A DNA stretch of 64,000 nucleotides from Singulisphaera acidiphila DSM 18658 (GCF_000242455.2 NC_019892.1:6892744-6956743), one strand, 5' to 3'; counted from the stretch's first letter, positions 8,523 through 18,012 are shown. Made by a program: numbers and translations. The notes: generated by a model from the sequence alone, not told the origin.

Positions 8523-9920
8523 TCAAGGGTTTGCGGTCTCAGCTGCCTCTCTCGGTTTTTCGAACACCCGCCCCACTTCGTCGGTTCCCCTTCTCCTTTC
8601 CGCTTCCCCGCGAACTCGACCGAGAGCGTCGAACAGGCTCTTCGCCTCTTCAAGTAATGCCTCGCTGGACGGTCCCTCGATCGCGTATTGCGCTTGGTCG
8701 CACCGAGCGATGAGGCGTTCCGCTTGCGCGCTGAGTTCATCGTTGCGCGTCGCGAGGGCAATCCCATGACGCGCTTCCTCGGGCGTCAAAACGCCACGCG
8801 GTCGCGAATGGGTAAGGAAGAGATACTCGCCCAGCCCTTCGGTCAGCCGCCGGGCGGTTTCAGCTGCCGTTAACGACGTGTCAAGATCTCGCAGCAATCG
8901 AGACATGAGGTGTTGTGCGGCGAGCCTCGACCGGCGGAGGCGGTTCAAACGCCTCAGGCCAAGCCATGTCCCCACGCTGGCGACGAGCAAAAGCCCCCCG
9001 ATCACACCGACGACGAGCGCTCTCTGCCAAGGCGAAACCGGGAGGGGGACAGACCGGTAATCCAGGCGCGAGGGATCGAAACGACCGACATCGACGACTC
9101 GCACGGCGACGCTCGGGGAGGCCTTTGTGATGTATCTCCGCAGTGTGGGGTCGAACGCGGCAATCGCCACGGGGGGGATCACGAACTGGCCGCTGCGCGT
9201 CGGCCGGAGCCGATAGCGGAAGACCCGCGACGGAGGTTCAGCCACCGCTTCGACCGGTTCGGGCTCGATCCTCAGGCCGGGTGAAAGTTGCGGGTGCCGC
9301 CTGATCTCGGGCGCTTGGGGCATGCCGATCGCTGCGGTCCCGGTCACGCGGATTCGGAAATCCAAGACTTCGCCGACCCGGACGCTCGAGGCGCTGGCTT
9401 CGGCCGTAACCTCGAACGACCCCACTCCCCCGAGGAACGACTCCGGCCGGCCTAACTGGGGGACATTCTCAATGGGGATGCTTAATGGCTCGCTTGCGCC
9501 GGACCTATCACCAAGGCGGGCCGAGATTGGGGGAATCTTGAGCACCCCCGCGCGGCGGGGAACAACCCGATAGCGCACGATGAACCGGTTGCTCTCGAAC
9601 ACGAGACTGCCGATCCCACTGGCGCTCACCTGCTTCAAGTCGGTCCCGATCGGAATCAGATCGGCGTCCCCGATCTTGGGCGGGATGACCGTCGGCCGTT
9701 CTCCCTCGGCGATCACACTGACCTGGAGAATGATCGATTGCTTCACGTAGTAGGGTGAGGGGGAGAGCTGAGCCCGGACACGGAGCGGCTTTGACGGCTC
9801 TCCTCGAGCCGTTCCGCAGAGCATTGCCGTCAACACGAAGAGCCGAACCACGAGAGGTGTTTGACACAGGCGAGACCAGAGCACCAGGACCAGCTCCTTG
9901 GGATTCTTGGCGACGATCAC
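8523..9920 (-). CDS. BatD-like membrane-anchored protein
   Basis: A protein of 465 aa. It has an N-terminal signal or anchor (residues about 25-42), then beta-rich Ig-like repeats (VRAQLSPSPYYVKQSIIL, FEVTAEASASSVRVGEVLDF) as in BatD 'oxygen tolerance' proteins. A single transmembrane helix follows near residue 300 (LVVGVIGGLLLVASVGTWLG), and then a cytoplasmic helical tail ending in an acidic, Glu-rich stretch. Bat proteins pair with VWA proteins at the inner membrane and are linked to aerotolerance or envelope stress. The gene overlaps the upstream VWA-TPR gene by four bases, so it is the last gene of the bat operon. Confidence 0.75.
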   Translation of the reverse strand: MIVAKNPKELVLVLWSRLCQTPLVVRLFVLTAMLCGTARGEPSKPLRVRAQLSPSPYYVKQSIILQVSVIAEGERPTVIPPKIGDADLIPIGTDLKQVSASGIGSLVFESNRFIVRYRVVPRRAGVLKIPPISARLGDRSGASEPLSIPIENVPQLGRPESFLGGVGSFEVTAEASASSVRVGEVLDFRIRVTGTAAIGMPQAPEIRRHPQLSPGLRIEPEPVEAVAEPPSRVFRYRLRPTRSGQFVIPPVAIAAFDPTLRRYITKASPSVAVRVVDVGRFDPSRLDYRSVPLPVSPWQRALVVGVIGGLLLVASVGTWLGLRRLNRLRRSRLAAQHLMSRLLRDLDTSLTAAETARRLTEGLGEYLFLTHSRPRGVLTPEEARHGIALATRNDELSAQAERLIARCDQAQYAIEGPSSEALLEEAKSLFDALGRVRGEAERRRGTDEVGRVFEKPREAAETANP

Positions 9921-11653
9921 CAGTCCATTCGTTGATCGTCGGTCGGGGGAAGCGTTTCATCGGGCCTTCGGCTGCGGGCCTCTCGGATGTTTTCCAGAGC
10001 GGCGTTAAGCCGTCCCTCGGGCGAGCCTGCGCTGGGGGGTGTCGAACCACTCCCTCCAGGACCTTGCTTCCCTGAGGGACGATGAGGCCCCGGTTGGTCC
10101 CCGTCGGCTCTGTTCGGGTTCTTGGATTCGGAATCGTCCTGCGAGCGATCTTCTCCCTCGTCGGGCTTGGGTGATTGGGGGCGATCGGCCTTGGATGAGG
10201 GGTCATCCTTCGAATCGGACGGGTTTGAAGGGGGCTTGGCTTGTTCCACGGCAAACCGTCGATTGGCCGCGGCATCACTCCGAACCGCGTCCATCACGCT
10301 TCCACGGGCCGTCGATGCGAGGCAATCATCATAGTGACCGAGTGCGGCGGTCAGATCGCCCAATGCCAGCGCCGTATTGCCCAGGGCGAAGTCGATCTTG
10401 GTCCGGAGCGATGCATCCGCCCGTTCATGAGCTTCGCTGTATCGCGTGATCGCATCGGAATAGCGCTGGAGGCGATATAAGGCCGCTGCGGCGTTGTACC
10501 GAGGTATAGCTCCACGTGGGTCGAGCACGATCGCACGTTCGAACGCGGTGAGGGCCTCGCCAAAATGGCCTGCGGCATAGGCGGAACGCCCGTGCTCGAT
10601 CCGAGCGGCGGCCGAATCGTGGCCTCCCCCCGCGCCCAGCGGAGCGAGGAGGCCCAGGATGATGATCCAACGGCGCGATCTGAGCCAACGCCCACGGCTC
10701 GGCCACGACCCCCAGAGACCCAGTCCGAGAGCCGTGGCGACGAAGATCGGGAACCGTTCGCTCTTCTCCGAAGGACGAATGGCTTCTCGCTTCAGGCGGG
10801 CGATCGGGGCGATTCGTTTCTGGTAGAGCCGACCGAGGTCGACCGATGCCAGTCCGAGTGGTACGAAGGCACCCCCCGTCTCGCGTGCGAGCGTCTCGAA
10901 GGCCCGATCCTCGCGTTTGGAGAGGACGGGTGCCCCTCGGTAAGCCAAGGGGGCCGCCCCTCGCCCTGAGGGAACCGTGTGTCCGTGCGCCGGGTCGCCA
11001 ATGGCAATCGAATGGACGACGATCCCGGCCAGGCGCAGGTCTTTAATGGGGGTGGTCCAGGTTCCGGCGTGATCCTCGCCGTCGGAAAAAAGGAGGATCG
11101 TCCTCCCCTCGGCACGATCCTGGTCTCCGAACGCGTCGATGGCCACGTCAAGCCCCGCACCCAGGTCGGTACCGCCCGGTTGAACATCCCCCGGCCGCAA
11201 CTCTCTGAGCGACTCGGCGGCGGCCCCGAGGTTCTCGGTCAAGGGACAGCGGAGCCGGCCGCGCCCGGCAAAGGCGACCACCGCAGCGCGGTTGCCTGGG
11301 TTTTCGCCCAGAGCTCGGATCAAGCTTTCGGCCGTTTCAATCGCCACGCCCAGCCGGTTGGGGACGGCGTCTTCGGCGCCCATACTCCGGCTTGTGTCCA
11401 CCAGGAAGACGATGTCGTGCCCGGGGGGGAGAGGCGGAATCGTCCCGCGTCCCCACCGTGGCTGGGCGAGCGCCAGGATGAGGCAGGTGATTGCCGCGAG
11501 CCAGCCCAGCGAACCGTCACGCCGGAGTCGGCCACCTTGGCCCAACGATGCCCAGTCCCGTTTCCGCCGGAGCAATCCACGCACAACCCATGCGAGGAGG
11601 AGCGGAAGCGTGACGAGGAGCCAGAGTGATTGAGGTTGAGCGAAGACGTCCAT
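9917..11653 (-). CDS. BatB/BatC-type fusion: membrane VWA domain plus TPR region
   Basis: A protein of 578 aa. Two N-terminal membrane helices (about 9-28 and 50-65) flank a short loop, as in aerotolerance-type VWA proteins. A VWA domain follows with an intact MIDAS motif at Asp86-x-Ser88-x-Ser90. After a further membrane helix near 310-345 come TPR repeats (AYAAGHFGEALTAFERAI and following), then a low-complexity Ser/Asp/Pro/Lys tail typical of BatC. BatB and BatC are often separate proteins; here one polypeptide covers both. It lies between batA-like and batD-like genes on the minus strand and overlaps the latter by four bases. Confidence 0.78.
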   Translation of the reverse strand: MDVFAQPQSLWLLVTLPLLLAWVVRGLLRRKRDWASLGQGGRLRRDGSLGWLAAITCLILALAQPRWGRGTIPPLPPGHDIVFLVDTSRSMGAEDAVPNRLGVAIETAESLIRALGENPGNRAAVVAFAGRGRLRCPLTENLGAAAESLRELRPGDVQPGGTDLGAGLDVAIDAFGDQDRAEGRTILLFSDGEDHAGTWTTPIKDLRLAGIVVHSIAIGDPAHGHTVPSGRGAAPLAYRGAPVLSKREDRAFETLARETGGAFVPLGLASVDLGRLYQKRIAPIARLKREAIRPSEKSERFPIFVATALGLGLWGSWPSRGRWLRSRRWIIILGLLAPLGAGGGHDSAAARIEHGRSAYAAGHFGEALTAFERAIVLDPRGAIPRYNAAAALYRLQRYSDAITRYSEAHERADASLRTKIDFALGNTALALGDLTAALGHYDDCLASTARGSVMDAVRSDAAANRRFAVEQAKPPSNPSDSKDDPSSKADRPQSPKPDEGEDRSQDDSESKNPNRADGDQPGPHRPSGKQGPGGSGSTPPSAGSPEGRLNAALENIREARSRRPDETLPPTDDQRMDW

Positions 11654-11758
11654 GAATCGGTCAATCGCGCGAGGGAAAGGGTGAGATTGTTAAAGCCATA
11701 AATCGTGAATGAGTTCGAGAATTGATGCGTTCTTTCGAATCCTTTGGGAACGAACCGG

Positions 11759-12760
11759 TCAGGGGAGCCGCTTCAATCGTCCGGAGGAGAGCAGGCGGTC
11801 GGTCGCCAGGAGCGCGAGGGCCACGATGACCCATGGCCGATACTCTTCACGATAACGGGTTCGGATCTCACCTTGAACAGGGCTTTTTTCCAGAGCATCG
11901 ATCGTCCGAAAAACACGGTCGAGTTCGTTCGCGTTGGCGGCCACGAACGCGCGGCCGCCGCCAATTTTCGCGAGCCGTTTTAGAAGGACGTAGTCAGGAG
12001 CTTCGACCTGAGCGATCAGGTCGAGCTTCGTGACTGGTTCGGGCTCCCGGACGATACCTTCGGGCTGCCCGATCGCGATCGTATGGAGCGTGACGCCCAG
12101 CTCTTTCGCCAGCCGAGCCGCATCCTCGGGGCTGAGTGGGCGGGGAACGGCCGGGTTGTTCTGCCCGTCGGTCAGGAGGATCAGAACTTTTTTGCGCTGG
12201 GGGGCCGCGTGCAGGTCCTCAAGGGCCAACGCAATCGCATCGCCGATATTGGTTCCCTGGTCGCCCGGCCGAGCGGGCAGAAGGCTGCGTGCTTTTTCAA
12301 GCAGGAAAGCGTGATCCAAGGTAGGCGGTGAAGCGCGGTCGGGGTAGTTCGCGAACACGATGAGGCCGATCAGGTCGTCCGGCCGCCCTTCCACAAACCG
12401 GGCGAAGGTCCGCTTCGCAGCCTCAAGCCGGGAGATCCGTGTGTCCCCCTCGTCTCCGTCGGGCTCCTCCGTCTTCATGCTCGGACTGTGGTCGAGCACC
12501 GCCATGATCGCCACCCCTTGGCCGGCGATGCGAGTGTGGCCACCGACCGTCTGGGGACGGGCCAGGGCCACCACCATGCCGATGGTCGCGAGGACCCGAA
12601 GCAGGACAGGAATGCCGCTCATCGCGGCCGTGGCGATTTTCCCCCCTTGAGGGAAGCCCGCCAAGGTCGGCCAACTGATCCTTGGCCTTGACCTGACCAG
12701 TAGCCATGGGAGAGGCGCCAGCACGAGGAGCACCAACCAGCCAGGCTCCGCGAGACGCAT
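11759..12760 (-). CDS. BatA-like VWA-domain membrane protein
   Basis: A protein of 333 aa. The N-terminal hydrophobic helix (LVLLVLAPLPWLLV) and second helix (residues about 50-68) precede a VWA domain whose MIDAS reads Asp90-His-Ser92-Pro-Ser94. The supporting Thr/Asp loops DDLIGLIVFANYP and ILLTDGQNN are present. A C-terminal membrane helix (WVIVALALLATDRLL) completes the usual BatA topology. It is first in the order batA-batB/C-batD. The MoxR ATPase and DUF58 genes that usually precede batA are not found upstream within the window. Confidence 0.8.
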   Translation of the reverse strand: MRLAEPGWLVLLVLAPLPWLLVRSRPRISWPTLAGFPQGGKIATAAMSGIPVLLRVLATIGMVVALARPQTVGGHTRIAGQGVAIMAVLDHSPSMKTEEPDGDEGDTRISRLEAAKRTFARFVEGRPDDLIGLIVFANYPDRASPPTLDHAFLLEKARSLLPARPGDQGTNIGDAIALALEDLHAAPQRKKVLILLTDGQNNPAVPRPLSPEDAARLAKELGVTLHTIAIGQPEGIVREPEPVTKLDLIAQVEAPDYVLLKRLAKIGGGRAFVAANANELDRVFRTIDALEKSPVQGEIRTRYREEYRPWVIVALALLATDRLLSSGRLKRLP

Positions 12761-13049
12761 CGATGGACGACTCCGCTCAAAAAAAATGGATCTTCGATCC
12801 AGCGTCTCTTCGACCCAAGGTCTACCCCTACGATCTTAATACGAAGCGCTCGAGTTACCATGGATCACCCATCCCTTTTTTTGAAGAGGATTTCGAGCGG
12901 GTCTCGACAATTCCCAACGGCTTGGCCGATCGGCCCTGTTCGTGGGAAGAACAAGGCCGGGGGCATCCCAAATGGGCGACCCGCTCCGATTTCAGGGGGA
13001 TGCGTTGAAGTCGTGGAGGAGCAGGGGCGTTCCATCAAAGGAGGCGGGG

Positions 13050-13250
13050 ATGACTTGGCTCGTGGTCGATCCTCCGGAAGCCATTGAATTCGCTTGCCGA
13101 GCGGAGGGTTTGCGCGCTAGTGTCTACAGCGGTGCGACGCGAAGGGTTCGATTTCCGTGGAGAATCGGCTCCCGGTTGCACGAAGCGGGACGAGGACCCA
13201 CCGTGACGGTAAAGGGCCTCGGTCGGATCGATCCTCGACTTGAAAAGTAG
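13050..13250 (+). CDS. Small hypothetical protein (66 aa)
   Basis: The ATG at 13050 is preceded by AAAGGAGG at an ideal distance, the main reason for calling it. The product (MTWLVVDPPEAIEFACRA at the start) has no recognised domain. It ends in a basic stretch with Lys-Gly-Leu-Gly-Arg. It is followed after 12 bases by another small ORF, suggesting a short operon. Confidence 0.5.
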   Translation: MTWLVVDPPEAIEFACRAEGLRASVYSGATRRVRFPWRIGSRLHEAGRGPTVTVKGLGRIDPRLEK

Positions 13251-13262
13251 GAGTCACTCTCT

Positions 13263-13472
13263 GTGGCCGAACCAACGAACGCAGGCGGCGATCTTCAGCA
13301 AAAATACCGGCAATTTCTCGACTTGTTACCGCTCACGATCTCCCTGGCGGGCCTGCCGGTGAGTGAGGGGCGCCTTTTCAGCGAAGAACAGATCGAAGCG
13401 CGGGCCATCACGGTCCGGGCGGCCTATCGGGTCGCACGTACGACCGCCAAGGAATGCCTGAGCGGGTCGTAA
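13263..13472 (+). CDS. Small hypothetical protein (69 aa)
   Basis: Begins with GTG at 13263, with TAGGAG about 11 bases upstream. The sequence is helical and amphipathic (QKYRQFLDLLPLTISLAGLP, then EEQIEARAITVRAAYRVART), giving the impression of a structured protein of four short helices rather than chance translation. No known domain is recognised. It sits 12 bases after the previous small gene. Confidence 0.5.
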   Translation: MAEPTNAGGDLQQKYRQFLDLLPLTISLAGLPVSEGRLFSEEQIEARAITVRAAYRVARTTAKECLSGS

Positions 13473-13651
13473 GAGCGATGCCGGTCGGACTCGAGGGGAC
13501 TGGGGCGAATCGGGGGCAAGGCGCTGTTCGATTGCGATTAAGAAGCCGATAAGAATCGCGTGGTGAGAGGGGCCGCCGCGGGGGACAAGTGACCCCCGGC
13601 CGCTCGTCACGCCTCTGAACGGCATTCCACTCGCGAAAGGCCCTCCTCGAG

Positions 13652-14029
13652 ATGACGATGAAGATGCAACCCGACGGTGGCGGACCGCGCAAGCTTCGTG
13701 CCGCGATCATTGGCTTCGGGCTCGATTCTCAAGATAACGAGCAACGACTGAGCACGGGCGAGACCTGCCTGCTAGTTGGTGGTTCGGCCGAGACTCATGC
13801 CGAAATGCTCGAGACCATCTTGCGACTTGAATCCGAACTCGATCGCCTCGGTCAGGATCTTGCCGACGTCACACCGAACGAGCTGGCCGACATCGCCTGG
13901 AGAATCGACTCCCCGGAACTGCATGACATTGCGGTGAGACTCAAAACGGGTCTCCGAAGCTCGGGGCGGGCGTTTCATGATCATTCGGCGGAAGAGTTGA
14001 CGAACCTCTCCGCGCCGATCGATCTCTGA
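13652..14029 (+). CDS. Hypothetical protein (125 aa)
   Basis: A conserved-looking soluble protein. The first part holds KLRAAIIGFGLDSQDNEQRL and CLLVGGSAETHAEMLETI, and the rest is a helical Glu/Leu-rich stretch. The Gly-rich LLVGGSAETH segment recalls a nucleotide-binding turn, but no family is assigned. The coding end is followed 29 bases later by a perfect 22-bp terminator hairpin, which supports the reality of the transcript. Other in-frame ATGs at 13658 and 13664 are possible starts. Confidence 0.55.
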   Translation: MTMKMQPDGGGPRKLRAAIIGFGLDSQDNEQRLSTGETCLLVGGSAETHAEMLETILRLESELDRLGQDLADVTPNELADIAWRIDSPELHDIAVRLKTGLRSSGRAFHDHSAEELTNLSAPIDL

Positions 14030-14057
14030 ATTTCTCCAGCGCGATTCCGAAGCTCTG

Positions 14058-14112
14058 ACCGCCGATGGCGGCTGCGACGATGCGTCGCAGCCGCCATCGG
14101 CGGTTTCTTTTG
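14058..14112 (+). terminator. Strong Rho-independent terminator, 22-bp perfect stem
   Basis: Positions 14058-14079 pair without mismatch with 14083-14104 across a three-base ATG loop, followed by TTCTTTTG. The GC-rich stem plus T-rich tail marks the end of the small-gene transcript ending at 14029. Confidence 0.85.
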
Positions 14113-14367
14113 TCCCCTCTTCGCCCACGCAACCCGGCCGGAGCGTCCTGGATCAAGGATGTCGTCCCAGCCGGTGTACCTGCGACTGACCTTGCGAAAC
14201 CCCTCGGCGAAGCCGAAAACAGAATGCTTGAGTCATGACTGGAGTCGACCACAAAATAATAGTGGCCGTTCGCCAGCGAATTCTGAAACGAGAGACTCCG
14301 TGTTGGGGTATCTCGGGTTGAAGGTGTGGGTGTGGTCGCCCGCGACGCGGGCGAAGGCGTGAGGCTG

Positions 14368-14901
14368 ATGGATGACCGTGCGTTGATCGAGGCGCTCCGC
14401 TCCGGCGATCGGCAGGCTCCTCGCCTCCTGATCGAACGGTTTCAGGGAGTGGTCTTTGGCCTCTGCCTTCGCATGATGGGCCATCGGCACGACGCCGAGG
14501 ACGTCATGCAAGAAACATTCGTCCGGGCACTTCGGGGAATCGCCGGCTTCGACGCTGAACGGCCGGTTCGTCCCTGGTTGCTTGGGATCGCGGCAAACCG
14601 GTGCCGAACGGCGCTGAGCCACCGTGCCCGAAGGCCTGGATTGACCGAGACGGCCCAAGATCAGATTGACCACCGACCCGGTGTGGTCGACCCCGATGAC
14701 CTCGCCGGAGAACTCGAACGGGCGCTGGGATTGCTTCGCCCCGAGTATCGGATGGTCTTCGCTCTTTTTCACGATCAAAATCTTGCCTACGAAGAGATTG
14801 CCGAAGCGGTCGACAGGCCGATTGGAACCGTGAAAACGTGGCTCCACCGGGCCCGGGCAGAACTGGCCGAACACCTGACCCGCCGAGGTGTTCGCTGTTG
14901 A
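14368..14901 (+). CDS. ECF-type RNA polymerase sigma factor
   Basis: About 177 aa from ATG 14368 (GTG 14326 would add 14 residues without function). Sigma region 2 is seen as LLIERFQGVVFGLCLRMMGH followed by DAEDVMQETFVRALRGI. The core-binding helix and the ALRGIAGFDAERPVRPWLLG part match region 2.3-2.4. Region 4 is LAYEEIAEAVDRPIGTVKTW followed by LHRARAEL, a helix-turn-helix recognising the -35 element. The next gene encodes a membrane protein with a zinc-finger anti-sigma motif, so this is a sigma/anti-sigma pair. The regulon is unknown. Confidence 0.9.
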   Translation: MDDRALIEALRSGDRQAPRLLIERFQGVVFGLCLRMMGHRHDAEDVMQETFVRALRGIAGFDAERPVRPWLLGIAANRCRTALSHRARRPGLTETAQDQIDHRPGVVDPDDLAGELERALGLLRPEYRMVFALFHDQNLAYEEIAEAVDRPIGTVKTWLHRARAELAEHLTRRGVRC

Positions 14902-15028
14902 ACAAAGTTTAAGCAAACATTGAGGTGAGTTTTTTCAGTCCGCGGTGGCTCGGTTTGTCCTTCCGGATCGGCTTGCTGAAGAGAGCTTGTGAGGCCGGTT
15001 CGGATGCATGTGTTGAGGACAGTACCTG

Positions 15029-15733
15029 ATGCAATGTCTCGATTTTGAACGACTTTTGAACGAGCAGCTTGATGCGCGTGACCTGGCGTCGCCCGATCTC
15101 GATCGCACGCTCGAGGCACACGCGGCGGTCTGTCCCACGTGCCAACTCACGGCCTCGCGCTACCAGGTGCTCCAGCAGGTGATTCGGGCCGTGGCTCGGC
15201 CCCCCGCGCCGCCGGTTGACTTCCTCTCTCGTTTTCTTGAGTCCCCAGCGCTCGATGATGGCCCGCTGACTCGCCGAAGGGCGCTCACGACCAGGCAGGT
15301 GATGGTGCCTCTCGCCATGGCGGCCTCGCTTCTCTTGATCGCCTTTTTGGGGTGGCGCTCCTTCACTGAGCCTTCGCCGTCATTGGCTCAAAAAGTGACG
15401 CCACCTCTTCCCAGCGACGAACCGCCGTTATTGACCGATGCCTTTGCCTCCGCCGGGTCGGCCACTTGGCATATTGCCGTCGAGACTTCGGTACCCGCCG
15501 CCCGAATCGGCCGGGAGTTTCTCGACGCGGCCTCGTTTCAAGAGCGGTCCCCCGGCGCTTTGGCTTTCACACTGCCGAACCCTCCTTCGACGGAGGTTCT
15601 GGAATCGGTGGGGGATCATGTCAACGCTCGGGTCCGCCCGTTCTCGGGAACGGCTCGACATGCTTTCGGTTTCCTCCTCGGCCCGCCCACGGAACCAACG
15701 AGTCCGGCTGTGACCTCCCCGAAGAGTGGCTGA
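15029..15733 (+). CDS. Anti-sigma factor, zinc-finger (HxxxCxxC) membrane protein
   Basis: A protein of 234 aa. The N-terminal 70 residues form an anti-sigma zinc-finger domain with His31-x3-Cys35-x2-Cys38 (HAAVCPTC) and an upstream Cys3. One transmembrane helix lies at about 92-107 (VPLAMAASLLLIAFLG). The C-terminal part is an extracytoplasmic, Pro/Ser-rich sensory segment without a known domain. It lies 127 bases downstream of the ECF sigma gene, which it is expected to bind and hold inactive at the membrane. Confidence 0.82.
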   Translation: MQCLDFERLLNEQLDARDLASPDLDRTLEAHAAVCPTCQLTASRYQVLQQVIRAVARPPAPPVDFLSRFLESPALDDGPLTRRRALTTRQVMVPLAMAASLLLIAFLGWRSFTEPSPSLAQKVTPPLPSDEPPLLTDAFASAGSATWHIAVETSVPAARIGREFLDAASFQERSPGALAFTLPNPPSTEVLESVGDHVNARVRPFSGTARHAFGFLLGPPTEPTSPAVTSPKSG

Positions 15734-16030
15734 GCGAACAAAACTATTTTCTCGTTTCCTCCTCAGTCGATATCGAACAGACCGAGCAAACTCGGATTTA
15801 GCCTTCCTCTGGGGCCTTGTTGTTGTGTGGGCGGGCCTTTTTCTCCCTCCTTTTTTTTGCTGCCGCGAAAGACGCAATGGTCGGACGCTTGGCTCTCAAT
15901 GGAATGAGCAGAGCGCTCTTTTCGGCGTTCGATTTTTCTTGGGCTCGGATTTCAGCCGGTTGTTCTCAGGCAAGTCCACACTCTCGTCACGCGAGCGAAG
16001 TGGGCCTCATTGATCGTGGGAGTGGAAACG

Positions 16031-17812
16031 ATGCGAAGCCATGTGACCAAGCGATTCTTCGCCCTCTCGCTGGCACTTGCCGCCGCCGTGACCTCCCAGG
16101 GTGCCGGGCTCGCGGACCCGCTCTTGCGGCTGACGCCGCCCGATGCGGGGATCACCCTCGCCATTGAGGACCTTCGTGGCCATACCCAGGAATACCTGGC
16201 GTCGCCACTGGCGGGTCGGCTGGCACGCCTTCCTTTTGTGCGGTCCTGGATGGATTCTCCGCAAGTCGCTTCGTTCCAGGCAGCCAGACGGCAGATTGAA
16301 ACCGTCCTTGGCACAACCTTGAAAAACGTTCGTGACGAACTTCTGGGAGATGCGGTTGTTTTGACGTTGTGGGTTCCTCCTCAAGGTAAGCAGGAGGAGG
16401 CGCGGGGGATGCTCCTGATCCGCGCGCGTGATCGAAAACTCCTCGGCCGCCTGATCGAAGGAATCAACGACTCTCAGACGAAAAAAGGCGAGTTGCTTCG
16501 GATTGTTGAGCGGACGCGGAATGGCATCTCCTACCAGGTCCGCGAGTTTGCCCCGCAAGCGAAGCGGCCGGCCGAGTATTACACGACACTCGCTGACCAG
16601 ACCTTCGCCTGGTCGAACTCCGAGGAGTTGGTGCAGGGGGTGATCGATCGGAGCAAGGGGACGGAGCAGGGACTCAGTGACGTCCCCGGCTTCCGCCAGG
16701 TCCGCGAACGCCTTCCTCAGCGATGTCTGCTCAGCCTTTTCGTCAATCCGCGATTCCTCGAGATGCAAATCGCTGCCTCGCCGAAGCCCGCCAAACCCTT
16801 GGATGAACGACTGGCCGTGATGCTCAGTCGCTACGTCGATGCCCTGGAATACATCGGATGCGCAATCGAGTTGCGGGGAGCCTCCTCGGATCGGGGAGCG
16901 GGCATCATTCTCCACACCGAGGAAGGAATCAATCCCGACAAACTCCCGCTCTGGATGAAACGCTGGGCGGCTCGACCTTCCATCGACCCTCCCTTGGATC
17001 GCGTTCCCAATTCGGCGCTCGGGGTCGCTTCGGCTCATATCGACTTCGAGGCGCTCGAGGACGTGCTTCGCTCGATGACCCCCTCCTCCGGTCAGCGCAG
17101 GCTCGACAACCTCCTCCTCGGCCTGAGCGGAGTGATGCTTGGTCGTGACCTGAGGACGGAAATCCTTCCCAAGCTTGGGCCGGCCGTCTTTGCCTACCTC
17201 GCGACGACCGTGGATTCAGGACAAGGCCAAGGTTTCTCCTATGTACTGTCGGTCGCCCTGAAAGGGGAACCCGGTAAAAACGGGGTCGCCGCCGCGCTCG
17301 AGAATGGGTTGCGAACGTTTTTCGCCCTCTACGCGCTCGACGAGAAGCACGACCATGGACAACTCGAGGTTGAGTCTCGAGAGATCCAGGGAGTCTCAAT
17401 CACGGCCCTCAGCCCGACCTCACCATTCGCATTCGCCTTCGGCCAGGGACGACTCGTGATCGGAGGGATCGCCGAGGCGGTCGCAGGGGCGATCCACTCC
17501 GAGGCGTCGACCAACCGACGCTTTTCCCAACTCAGGGCCACCTACTTTCCCCAGGCCGAGACTTTTCTCTGCATCGATCTGGAAAAAGTCCGGACCTTTG
17601 CCGAGAGCCACCGCACGGCCATCGCCCGTCGCCTCGCGTTGAGAAACGAGAAGACGGTCGAGAATGCGCAGCGTGAGCTCGATCTCGCTCTTGCCCTCAT
17701 GGGTGAGTTCCGCGACCTGTTCGTGACAAGCGTCATTACTCCCGATGCCCGTTCCGCACACCGAATGCTCGGGCTGATTGCGCCGACCGAGTCTCCCGCC
17801 AAGCTGCCGTAA
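16031..17812 (+). CDS. Large secreted protein of unknown function (DUF3352-like)
   Basis: 593 aa from ATG 16031, which has GGGAG eight bases upstream. An alternative TTG at 16010 adds seven residues. The signal peptide (KRFFALSLALAAAVTSQGAG) is followed by LADPLLRLTPPDAGITLAIE. Long alternating alpha/beta stretches contain repeated 'xFAYLATTVDSGQGQGFSYV'-like strands. The layout resembles the large secreted DUF3352-type proteins of planctomycetes, but that is from memory and moderate. No catalytic motif is visible. It is monocistronic and ends in front of a hairpin and a dispersed repeat. Confidence 0.6.
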   Translation: MRSHVTKRFFALSLALAAAVTSQGAGLADPLLRLTPPDAGITLAIEDLRGHTQEYLASPLAGRLARLPFVRSWMDSPQVASFQAARRQIETVLGTTLKNVRDELLGDAVVLTLWVPPQGKQEEARGMLLIRARDRKLLGRLIEGINDSQTKKGELLRIVERTRNGISYQVREFAPQAKRPAEYYTTLADQTFAWSNSEELVQGVIDRSKGTEQGLSDVPGFRQVRERLPQRCLLSLFVNPRFLEMQIAASPKPAKPLDERLAVMLSRYVDALEYIGCAIELRGASSDRGAGIILHTEEGINPDKLPLWMKRWAARPSIDPPLDRVPNSALGVASAHIDFEALEDVLRSMTPSSGQRRLDNLLLGLSGVMLGRDLRTEILPKLGPAVFAYLATTVDSGQGQGFSYVLSVALKGEPGKNGVAAALENGLRTFFALYALDEKHDHGQLEVESREIQGVSITALSPTSPFAFAFGQGRLVIGGIAEAVAGAIHSEASTNRRFSQLRATYFPQAETFLCIDLEKVRTFAESHRTAIARRLALRNEKTVENAQRELDLALALMGEFRDLFVTSVITPDARSAHRMLGLIAPTESPAKLP

Positions 17813-17904
17813 AGCGTCTTCTGTGGGACGCCAGCCTGTCTCAGTGTCTGTCTCGGAAGGTCAGGCTTCACCGGGAAAGGAAGGACGTTGGGGTGCTACG
17901 GGTT

Positions 17905-17961
17905 CGTACTCGGACCCCGTCCGCCCCAGGCCAAGGCATTCCCGTATGGGGTCCGAGTACG
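17905..17961. terminator. 14-bp perfect hairpin between convergent genes
   Basis: CGTACTCGGACCCC (17905-17918) pairs exactly with 17948-17961, with a 29-base loop. It sits between the 3' ends of the plus gene at 17812 and the minus gene at 18067 and could terminate both. It directly abuts the 45-bp dispersed repeat at 17968 and may belong to the same element. Confidence 0.45.
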
Positions 17962-17967
17962 GAATCG

Positions 17968-18012
17968 CATGGCACCCGGAAGATCAGCAAACACTCCGGT
18001 GCAATTCGCCTT
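17968..18012 (+). repeat. 45-bp dispersed repeat, copy 1 (inverted relative to 19585-19629)
   Basis: This stretch (core ACCCGGAAGATC..GCAAAC, ACTCCGGTG, ATTCGCCTT) is 41/45 identical to the reverse complement of 19585-19629. It is non-coding and lies beside a hairpin. Confidence 0.7.
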
